Assembly (NCBI RefSeq): GCF_047663525.1
Contig: NC_092587.1
Coordinates: 40,167,001-40,231,000, forward strand
Direction: 5' to 3'
DNA length: 64,000 bases
Origin: Anas platyrhynchos
Lineage: Eukaryota > Chordata > Aves > Anseriformes > Anatidae
The notes below the pieces were generated by a model that saw nothing but the letters and a program-made list of their open reading frames with translations, did no database searches and was not told the origin of the DNA. This document shows, one piece after another, positions 58,301 to 64,000 of this stretch (position 1 is the stretch's first letter; each line of letters starts with the position of its first letter). A program made the position numbers and the translations under genes.

Positions 58301-60086
58301 ATTCTGATAACATGATTTTAGAAGGGGACTGTTACTATAATGTTTAAATCAGATTGATTTTCCTCAGTTTCCATGTAACATTTCTCCTGAAGTCTCAGAC
58401 ACATGAAATACTGCAGAGAAATTTGTGTCGAGGCCTTGAGTGTACTCCCCCCTACTCCTCAGGCTGTGGCTGCCTGTACCTACAGCCAGCTCTGATGCAC
58501 CACACTTGTGATCCAACCTTGGATCGGGCTGCTGTGAAGAGAGCTGTGCCAGAAAGTAGCCATCTCCCCCACCTCACCTGGGAGGTGGATGCAACGAAGC
58601 TCAGCTCCCAGCCCCTGGTGCCAGCCTGATCTAGGCTACAGCTGTGCCTGGCTGAGCACCTTGCTGACCCACAGATTTCAGCTCTTGGCTTGGCCTCAGG
58701 CCTGCCTCTCACTATGGATTTATGCCACAAGCTGAGCCTAGTTCTCACCGCCAGCCCTGCTCTGCTCGAGGTGCCCGGCTGCACTCCTGGCACTGCTCCT
58801 GCCTGCCGTGCTGCCACTCCTGGCCAGCCCTCCCTGCAGAGCTGCTCACTCCTGCTGCTCCCTGGCAATCTGTTTGCAGGGTCTACTATCACCTTTTTCC
58901 TCCCTGAAAGCCAAAAAAGCCAGTGGATGCACTAGCAGAAAATACCAAAACATGTAATTGAATGATTTAAAGCCTTTAAACTCTATCCCATAGCAATGCT
59001 TGAATATGAAAAGCAATTTAACTTAGCTACTCAATTCAGCAATCAAATGATATAGAACTTTCTCCTCCACAAAACACTATCTTTCTCCTCTTTAAAGTCT
59101 TAGGGAGAAAAAGCCATCTGTTTTAAAAATTAGAAACATTTTTCTGGAATTTCACATTCTAAATATATAGAAATAACTTGATAAAAAAATTAGTATTTTG
59201 ACATACCAGGCACTTTAAGAGTTAAAGGCAATATATAAAAAATGTTGCATCAGAGCAGCCTGTACAATGTCTTAGCATTTAAAGCTTCTGTAAGTGTAAT
59301 GTATAAATTTAAAAGGATTTGGGAAAGAAACAGATAGGTAAGGTAGATTTTTTGCTATATTACTACAATGACTTTTTACGTTATATGCATACTGTATGAA
59401 GACCATCAAAAAGAACACTTCATTCTGAATGAGAATGTTATTGCAATCCATTTATGTAGGTAAATGTGATCAGAACAAAATAGTTCTGGAGAGAAAAAAA
59501 AAATGAGATCACTACTGAACAGGAGTCTTTTTTGGTTACTGCCACATGTCTCCCAACTCCATTTCATCCGTTCTTGGTTTTCACTGCATCTCAGCACATC
59601 TTTCTCATCTTGGGACTACAACATTATGATTATGAATTTGCAAGGCTCCTGCTTTTTCCATTTCTATTAATAAAGACAATCAAAAAGCATAAACATGCAC
59701 TACCAATTACATCTGCTTTAATATACTGCTGATGGTTCAGCTGTACATTACATTTGGTGAGGCAACATCTGCACCACGATCAAAGTGAGAGGACTCCACG
59801 TTTCATTTTCACTAATTTGAACTGTATACCTTCATGTGATGTCATCTTGAGAACTACATTAAAGTTCATTTTGGTCTTTATCTACAACCACATCTGAAGA
59901 GTAATCTCCAAGATTACTTGCAATGAAAGTTGAATACATTTGCATTTATTAAAATAGACACTCAACTCCTTTGTATGCTGACATTTTAAACCCTAACCAA
60001 GGCTGCTTTCCTTACCTTGCTTTTTGACATAGAATGTGCTGTATCCTCTTTATTTTGTGACACATCATCCTTCCCTTTGTCAAAAC
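34197..60086 (-). CDS. OSBPL8: OSBPL8 (ORP8), oxysterol-binding protein-related protein 8; 20 exons, lacks the N-terminal exon(s)
   Basis: An ER tail-anchored lipid transfer protein that exchanges phosphatidylserine for PI4P at ER-plasma membrane contacts, together with ORP5. Twenty coding exons join in frame to 817 residues plus stop. They correspond to human residues from about 73 to 889. Domains in window numbering: Ser/Lys-rich N-terminal region (1-50); basic stretch [10 protein letters not shown] (53-62); PH domain (about 79-195) with [17 protein letters not shown]; acidic linker (239-316); OSBP-related lipid-binding domain (about 325-720) with the family signature EQVSHHPP at 437-444; short coiled coil (about 755-780); and one hydrophobic C-terminal anchor (about 799-815). 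All introns are GT-AG and phases match throughout. Identity to human is very high in the PH and lipid-binding domains. The missing N-terminus and promoter should lie upstream, beyond base 64,000. No damage was seen. Confidence 0.97.
34610..34715 (-). CDS. OSBPL8: OSBPL8 exon, juxtamembrane coiled coil
   Basis: Encodes [20 protein letters not shown] and [14 protein letters not shown]. The second half forms an amphipathic helix like human SSIESIKQTQEEIK. The acceptor TTTTTCTAG is chosen because it joins the previous exon in frame as SGSE-A-QL. Confidence 0.95.
35318..35420 (-). CDS. OSBPL8: OSBPL8 exon, basic/serine-rich tail region
   Basis: Encodes [20 protein letters not shown] and [14 protein letters not shown]. 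Human reads VSVPKMKHKPTRQQKKVAKG then YSSPEPDIQDSSGSE, so the middle has diverged but both ends hold. Confidence 0.96.
35836..35923 (-). CDS. OSBPL8: OSBPL8 exon, end of the lipid-binding domain
   Basis: Encodes [20 protein letters not shown] and TKVRHRTPM. The RPWDPLND motif is a hallmark of the domain's end. Donor GTATGT. Confidence 0.97.
37490..37675 (-). CDS. OSBPL8: OSBPL8 exon, C-terminal helices of the lipid-binding domain
   Basis: Encodes [20 protein letters not shown], then [20 protein letters not shown] and [20 protein letters not shown]. Charged helices close the domain; the first third is nearly identical to human. Confidence 0.97.
38019..38155 (-). CDS. OSBPL8: OSBPL8 exon, C-terminal part of the lipid-binding domain
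   Basis: Encodes [20 protein letters not shown], then [20 protein letters not shown] and DFESE. Parallel to human DSEVFITDKKTDNSEVFWNP. The acceptor is CTGTTACAG. Confidence 0.97.
38731..38820 (-). CDS. OSBPL8: OSBPL8 exon, lipid-binding domain
   Basis: Thirty codons in phase 0: [20 protein letters not shown] and [10 protein letters not shown]. Human has PFLGSSDCVNQISGKLKLGK and EVLATLEGHW. Confidence 0.97.
38821..40167 (-). other. OSBPL8 intron (1.3 kb)
   Basis: AT-rich, with a run of 18 A at 39,164-39,181. No recognised repeat family or exon. The other OSBPL8 introns over 300 bases not listed separately (for example 35,924-37,489, 43,714-45,144, 45,380-47,234 and 47,407-48,682) look the same. 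Confidence 0.6.
40168..40265 (-). CDS. OSBPL8: OSBPL8 exon, lipid-binding domain
   Basis: Encodes [20 protein letters not shown] and [12 protein letters not shown]. Human differs only by Gln for Glu and Ile-Leu for Thr-Ile. Acceptor TTCTTGCAG, donor GTCAGT. Confidence 0.97.
41239..41337 (-). CDS. OSBPL8: OSBPL8 exon, lipid-binding domain
   Basis: Encodes [20 protein letters not shown] and [12 protein letters not shown], strands of the beta barrel. Phase 1 start and end join cleanly to the neighbours. Acceptor AATTTCAG, donor GTACTG. Confidence 0.97.
41716..41812 (-). CDS. OSBPL8: OSBPL8 exon, VSHHPP of the OSBP signature
   Basis: Encodes [20 protein letters not shown] and [12 protein letters not shown]. 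The two adjacent His bind the PI4P head group in structurally known family members, and both are present. Identical to human over the part compared. Confidence 0.98.
42189..42287 (-). CDS. OSBPL8: OSBPL8 exon, lipid-binding domain up to EQ of the signature
   Basis: Thirty-three codons: [20 protein letters not shown], then [13 protein letters not shown]. The KPYNPILGE motif is typical of the family and contributes to PI4P contact. The exon ends exactly between Gln and Val of the EQVSHHPP signature. Confidence 0.97.
42372..42393 (+). repeat. Poly(A) tract of 22 in an OSBPL8 intron
   Basis: A homopolymer about 85 bases upstream of the acceptor of the exon at 42,189-42,287, read as poly(T) in the sense strand. 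Confidence 0.8.
42905..42986 (-). CDS. OSBPL8: OSBPL8 exon, lipid-binding domain
   Basis: Encodes [20 protein letters not shown] and GFYKKPK. Human reads [27 protein letters not shown]. The donor GTGTTTTTT is a weak match to consensus but is fixed by frame and by the next exon. Confidence 0.96.
43032..43104 (+). repeat. Direct duplication in an OSBPL8 intron
   Basis: The word TTATAACA-TATTTAATTTATTAGCTTT occurs twice, at about 43,032-43,060 and 43,077-43,104, offset by 45 bases with one substitution. A local tandem duplication whose second copy has lost the end of the unit. Confidence 0.75.
43479..43502 (+). repeat. Poly(A) tract of 24 near an OSBPL8 donor site
   Basis: Read as poly(T) in the sense strand, starting 26 bases after the end of the exon at 43,529-43,713. 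U-rich sequence in this position can promote donor use through TIA-type proteins, but chance is equally possible. Confidence 0.75.
43529..43713 (-). CDS. OSBPL8: OSBPL8 exon, start of the lipid-binding domain
   Basis: Encodes [20 protein letters not shown], then [20 protein letters not shown] and [20 protein letters not shown]. This is the N-terminal lid and first strands of the OSBP-related domain. Downstream of the donor GTGAGTCA the sense strand has a run of 24 T (43,479-43,502). Confidence 0.98.
45145..45379 (-). CDS. OSBPL8: OSBPL8 exon, acidic linker
   Basis: Seventy-eight codons rich in Asp, Glu and Ser: [55 protein letters not shown] and [14 protein letters not shown]. This is the flexible linker between the PH and lipid-binding domains. 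The start of the exon is about 80 percent identical to human; the His-Asp run is a local expansion. Confidence 0.96.
47235..47406 (-). CDS. OSBPL8: OSBPL8 exon, end of the PH domain and start of the linker
   Basis: Encodes [20 protein letters not shown], the C-terminal helix of the PH domain, then [10 protein letters not shown] and [16 protein letters not shown]. It ends with two bases of a Pro codon where human has Phe-Gln (ENLP against DNFQ), the main local difference from human. Confidence 0.96.
48683..48767 (-). CDS. OSBPL8: OSBPL8 exon, PH domain
   Basis: Encodes [20 protein letters not shown] and IRAASESD, then the first base of a Gly codon. Human has the same segment with one Ala/Thr change. 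Donor GTAAAT. Confidence 0.96.
48768..53315 (-). other. OSBPL8 intron (4.5 kb) splitting the PH domain
   Basis: Contains a run of 19 A (49,788-49,806) and an isolated GC-rich block at about 50,440-50,810. Otherwise AT-rich with no recognised element. Confidence 0.75.
50440..50810. repeat. GC-rich block in an OSBPL8 intron, nature unknown
   Basis: About 370 bases of GC-rich sequence with a few CpGs (for example GGAGCGAGAC, GGCACCGCGCC), isolated in AT-rich intron. It could be an old insertion or an intragenic regulatory element. No family motifs were recognised. Confidence 0.3.
53316..53519 (-). CDS. OSBPL8: OSBPL8 exon, PH domain core
   Basis: Sixty-eight codons from [20 protein letters not shown] to [11 protein letters not shown]. 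This is the first part of the pleckstrin-homology fold, with the WTKLWCVLK strand and the Trp near its end. Nearly identical to human ORP8. Phase 0 at both ends. Confidence 0.98.
54706..54807 (-). CDS. OSBPL8: OSBPL8 exon, basic region leading into the PH domain
   Basis: Thirty-four codons, from [20 protein letters not shown] to MADWLK. The basic stretch ahead of the PH domain is known in ORP8 to aid binding of plasma-membrane phosphoinositides. Acceptor TTTACAG, donor GTCAGA. Confidence 0.96.
55090..55104 (+). repeat. Poly(G) tract of 15
   Basis: Fifteen consecutive G in an OSBPL8 intron. Long G homopolymers are rare and easily mis-sequenced, so the exact length is doubtful. Confidence 0.8.
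55694..55774 (-). CDS. OSBPL8: OSBPL8 exon, N-terminal region
   Basis: Encodes [20 protein letters not shown] and TKKESLK, 27 codons in phase 0 at both ends. Human has [26 protein letters not shown], so the bird exon carries one extra Ser codon. Confidence 0.95.
56383..56632 (-). mobile_element. Small solo LTR-like element, sense-oriented in an OSBPL8 intron
   Basis: Read on the minus strand it starts TGTGATAACTC and ends CTATCACCACA, so it has TG...CA ends with imperfect inverted termini. Inside are a TATA-like CTTATAAG (56,505-56,510 core), then AATAAA at 56,435-56,440 and 56,414-56,419, in the order expected for U3, R and U5. The 5' end could instead be at 56,621 (TGTGATAG). No clean target duplication was seen and there is no retroviral coding sequence nearby. 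The family is not identified. Confidence 0.6.
58430..58910. repeat. GC-rich block in an OSBPL8 intron, possible interspersed repeat
   Basis: About 480 bases of Pro/Leu/Ala-like, GC-rich sequence with sharp borders to AT-rich intron. It holds repeated words such as CCTGCC, GCTGCTC and CTCCTGGC. Open frames on both strands are short and unlike any family known to me. A decayed transposable element is the simplest reading, but no family was recognised. Confidence 0.35.
60016..60086 (-). CDS. OSBPL8: OSBPL8 exon, N-terminal Ser/Lys-rich region (most 5' exon seen)
   Basis: Encodes [20 protein letters not shown] followed by KSK, parallel to human FERGKEDISQNKDESSLSMSKSK. The acceptor is TTTCTTTAAG and the donor GTAAGG. 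It starts with two bases of a split Gly codon, so at least one coding exon lies upstream. Confidence 0.93.
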
Positions 60087-60639
60087 CTTAAAGAAAAGAC
60101 AGCATCATTGCAAATGATTTGAGTGCTTTACATTTTACAAGAGCTAGCCTTTGAAATAAATTTGCAAACTGTATTTAACATACAAAGCACAACCAAATCA
60201 GATTTTCAAACATCATATACATACTAGATCATCACATCAATTGAAAACGTATCAGTTATTGCTGTATAGGCTGAATTAAAACCCTCCGAGAGGTGAGAAC
60301 AGTCCACTGCATTTGGACGGTGCTGCACCCAACCCAATGACCTGACCAGCTGAAAATACGATCAACAAAATTTGTCCTTTCAGCTCCCCATCTCCCTTAC
60401 CCGCACACACAACACCAAATAAAGTCAGTTTGGGTTTGTTCATTTCTTTAGCTACAAATAATCATTAAAATCCACACATGTGAAAGCAAATCTACAACAT
60501 GGATTAAGATTGCCAGTCGATTTCTTACAAGTGTGTTTCTTACAAGTACATGAAACAGGTTGCTCGTATTAGCCTCGAATTTATACTTTTGCCTCAACAT
60601 ACCTTATATTTAAAGTTCAAAACCCCACACTAACGTGAA

Positions 60640-61240
60640 TGACTCACAACGCAGCCCCACCAGTTTCTCAGCACCCACAGAGCACAGTGAGTCACTGATG
60701 GTGGCCGGGACATGTGTGGCAGCAGAAGGGGGCCCACGACCTGCAGAAACGCTGCTGTGCAGCTGCCACGTCCCATGGGACAGCACACGGGGCTCTCCTT
60801 CCACGTTCAGAAAAATAATCTTGTGCAGTTACCAGACGGAACACATTAGTGACCCATTTTCTTTGAGAAGGTTGGTTCTAGCATAAGGTCTTCCAGACTG
60901 GAATAAAACAAATCCCTCGATGCATTTATTTGAGTCGAAATGCCACCACTTGCATGCCCCCCTGCCACACGGCAGAGCTGAAGGCAAGGAGCAGCCCAGG
61001 CAGCTGAAAGCCCGGAGGCCGGGCCCACCAGAGGGCACCACACCCGCACAAACTGCGGGCAGGAGGAGGCCCAGGCCCCATCCCAGCTCCCCCTGTCCAC
61101 CCAGGCCACAACTTGGTCGGAGAAATTGGCCCTAACTCCTCTGACAGGATGGGATTCACCAGAGAGTTCACTTCATGTGCTTCAGGGGAGTGCATGCATG
61201 AGTATGCATGTGTGTGTAGGCTCCGTGCGGCCCACAAGAA
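60640..61240. repeat. GC-rich block in the OSBPL8 5' intron, nature unknown
   Basis: Two GC-rich stretches (about 60,650-60,800 and 60,950-61,130) in an otherwise AT-rich intron. They are purine-rich on the plus strand and contain no clear exon or repeat signature. Confidence 0.25.
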
Positions 61241-63879
61241 CTGAAAGTTTCTGTAGCAGTGTTGAGTAGTTTGTTTAATGAGGGATTTTTAAATTATTAT
61301 TATTTTTTAAATTAATATCTTCACCCTTCCACCACTTACACCACCCAGAAATGCTAAGACAGCACTAATACCTCTATCACAAATACACATCTTGGGAAGT
61401 TTCAGCAAGTTATTGGGAAATCAGGTTGCTCTTCAGGTTATGTGAGAAATACAAGATTCCTCTTAGTTTTCATTCAGTAACCATTTTTTTTTCTTGTTAT
61501 TTTCTTCTTTAATTTATTACCTTTTGCAGAGATTCTGATGAAGAACAGACTTAACTATATATATACATACTGCAATACAATTACATTTTACGTCTGTCTA
61601 CACAAAACTTTACATGTCTTTACAGAAGCCCTTATACCCAGTTCATTAAACCCTTCCTTTTGACATGCTTTTAATGCATCTGTGAGGGCTTTGTTCAGCT
61701 AACAAAAACGTATAATGCAGAAGGCTATTTGGCCACAGGGAAGAAGTACCTAGACAGGCAGAAGATCTGTAGCACTGGGGAATTTGGCAAAAAATAATAA
61801 TACAAAAATAATAGACGTGTCAAGATCCATAGCACAGAAGCCATGTTGGATACCTAAAACCAAATACTAAAGCACATTTTCAACAGGAACAGTAATTAGG
61901 TGCTGGAACAAAACAAAGGCCACCTCAAGCCTTAAAGGACAGGCCTACGTTCAGTGAGAAGTTACTGGATGTGATGCCAGTCTCAGGCAGTCAAACATGC
62001 ACTAGAATCACAGTAATGATGTCTTATCCTCACCCCACACCCAAAACAAATCTCTAATTAGGAACCAAGTTCCACTGAAAATGTAACGTAGGGACTTCCT
62101 AATGACCTTCCAGGTTTCATTTATCTCTTTAAACACAGGCACAAAATACCTAGTGATGGGAATTGCCGAGGAAGTGCTATGTCAGGGTTGTGCTAACAGA
62201 AGAGAAGCTGTAATTCACAGCTTTCTTTATAAGCACAACAGCTTTAAGGACTTTATACACCCTTATCTAACATACACACATTTTGATTTTTATAAACAAG
62301 CTTTTCATCAGTATCACCAAGCAGAAATAGAACAGAGCAGTGTCAGAGGTGAAGACCAAAGCTGTGTTCCTGAACCTCACCTTCTCACTCCCAGTGCCTC
62401 AAGGCCAAGAGGTACACGCACTTGCTGCTTTACAAATGTGCCACCACACTTACTGATCCCTCCCTTAGCCACACAAACAGCAAAATGATGTCTGAGGGAC
62501 TTGCTGGTGAATCCCAACTACTGAAGTCACGGTGCTGCAGAGTCTGGATCACTTCGCTCTATCTTGTCTCGGTTATTAACAAAAACCCAAGCAGTCAGCT
62601 CCATGTCCTGAGCTATCCTTTTTCTAGCTCCCCTCTCAGTGGAAGGAATAAGCTAACCCAGAATACAGCAGAAGGCCTTTCTCTCCATGTGACAAAATGT
62701 ATGTTAAAAAAAAATATCATTATTCAGGTGCTACTCCAGTCACAACCTTCCTCAGCGTAACACACACTTTTGCCAGTGCATTTCCATAAAGACAGGGGCA
62801 TGTCCATGCAGTAAATAGTTTTGTTTCTTATGAGAATAACTTGAGATGATACTTGCAGGGAAATCTGTACTGAAACATCACAAAAGGCTATATACAGGCC
62901 CCAACTGAGGACAACACACTCTGCTGGAGAAATACTTGGTCAAGGAAACAACAACATCCAAACAATTATTATTGATTCTGTGTATATTGTAAATGCTGTT
63001 TTCTCCCTTCCTGCTACCAGTTATGAACCAGAAGTTTCTCTACAGATATCTGACAAGGATAATAGCATAGCCAAGAACACTGTGCCTCAAAATGATGCTT
63101 TGTGTTATTGCTCTTCTTGTAGTTTTGTTAGCCCCAGAGGTACTAAAAGTTATACTTGATATTAATAAACACAAAAAAGTCACTGAAGTCACTGCCTGGA
63201 GCACAGGCTGCTAGGGCAGGAGGTAGTCTCTAATAAAAATAAAGTGTTTCAAGTTTTTCAATGTTTATCATCAGTGGTTTGAGGCTTAATATTTTAGTGT
63301 TCTTGCTACTTCCAGTCCTATAATTCAATAGGTAACTCTTTAATAGGGTAACCTTAACCCACCTTTCACAATGCAGAACTTCAAGTGATGAATTCCTTTT
63401 CTGTCACTCCTCACTATTAAATCTCTTGGATTTCTCTATCATTTTTTAATTTAAACTCATGAGAGCAATCTTCAGATGTAATAGCAAGCAAATGCAGTCT
63501 GAATTAGCCTTCAGAGCTGCAGATTAAGCCCCTAATATTATTTAAGGCACTTGCAGATTTATTTATTTTTAAGCACAAGTTGCACTACTGTAGCCTCTAA
63601 AGCAATTCTGGATAAGAGTTTCTGTTCAGAGCAACACTGTGTTTTAACAGAACCAAAACCCAGTGAAGTCAGCTATAGTTCATGATATGATCTTAAGAGT
63701 CCAATGAAAACTTTCAATGACTGTGTTCCCATTGGGTCATTCTAAAACTTGTAGGCTTAAATTTAGATGAAAACTGACAATGAACTTCCAGAAAGATAGG
63801 AGAGTCGGACAACTGCGTGCAACTTGAACAACCAGAACTTCGTATGTGCAAGATGATGTTTTTGAAACAAAAAAAAAAA

Positions 63880-63952
63880 AGGATGCTTGGCAGGGGGGGC
63901 TGGACTAGATGATCTTTAAGGTCCCTTCCAACCCAAACCAGTCATAGAATTG
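63880..63952 (+). mobile_element. CR1 LINE 3' tail fragment
   Basis: Contains GGCTGGACTAGATGATCTTT followed by AAGGTCCCTTCCAACCC and CATAGAATTGA. This is the characteristic 3' untranslated end of avian CR1 elements, here extremely 5'-truncated and antisense to OSBPL8. Confidence 0.85.
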
Positions 63953-64000
63953 ACACACTGTCAATACCAAAACAAAGACAAGTCCCCAAAACATCATCTT

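Larger units (their letters stand above)
55775..60015 (-). other. OSBPL8 intron with an LTR-like insert and a GC-rich block
   Basis: A 4.2 kb intron. It contains a sense-oriented LTR-like element (56,383-56,632) and a GC-rich block (about 58,430-58,910). The rest is AT-rich and unique-looking. Confidence 0.75.
60087..64000 (-). other. Presumed 5' intron of OSBPL8
   Basis: No exon matching the expected N-terminal segment of ORP8 was found. Contents: a GC-rich block at about 60,640-61,240 of unknown nature, AT-rich unique DNA, and a CR1 3' tail near the window end. That this is intron is inferred from the split Gly codon at the start of the exon ending at 60,086. Confidence 0.7.

Noticed and set aside
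1-64000. tRNA, rRNA, CRISPR, operon or other prokaryotic-type features
   Set aside because: Both strands were scanned by eye for tRNA B-box-like words and regularly spaced repeats; none was convincing. The sequence is plainly vertebrate nuclear DNA.

Overview
The window is vertebrate nuclear DNA, almost certainly from a bird. Split genes with GT-AG introns, CR1 LINE fragments with the avian 3' tail, and avian-type endogenous retroviral LTRs support this. The two genes match the human chromosome 12q21 neighbours BBS10 and OSBPL8 in order and orientation. The species cannot be named from the sequence alone.

Layout. Bases 1 to about 27,150 are gene-poor intergenic DNA. They hold one CR1 3' tail (about 2,170-2,262), a longer 5'-truncated CR1 fragment (about 6,165-6,740), a full-length solo-type LTR on the minus strand (14,403-15,440), short simple repeats, and several AT-rich blocks dense in TAATTA-like words that look like conserved noncoding elements. 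I found no convincing protein-coding exon there; the open frames are short, overlapping and unlike any family I know. A second, 5'-truncated copy of the same LTR family (about 27,150-28,075) ends about 80 bases from the 3' end of BBS10.

BBS10 (28,166-30,403, minus) is intact: two coding exons, an 81-base intron and about 718 residues. It encodes a vertebrate-specific chaperonin-like protein that helps assemble the BBSome of primary cilia. Its first exon and the 5' half of its second exon lie in a CpG island.

OSBPL8 (34,197 to beyond 60,086, minus) fills the rest. I could place 20 consecutive coding exons, all with GT-AG borders and matching phases. They encode 817 residues, from the region before the PH domain to the C-terminal membrane anchor. 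Only about the first 70 residues, judged from the human protein, and the promoter are not visible; they probably lie beyond base 64,000. ORP8 is an ER-anchored lipid exchanger (phosphatidylserine against PI4P) at ER-plasma membrane contacts.

The two genes are tandem, both on the minus strand. A good AATAAA for the OSBPL8 3' UTR lies only about 100 bases before the BBS10 start codon, so one gene's 3' end may run into the other's promoter. An OSBPL8 intron carries a small sense-oriented LTR-like element with its own polyadenylation signals. I saw no tRNA, rRNA, CRISPR array or novel multi-gene system. The points worth following are regulatory: the tandem junction, the sense LTR in the intron and the candidate noncoding elements.
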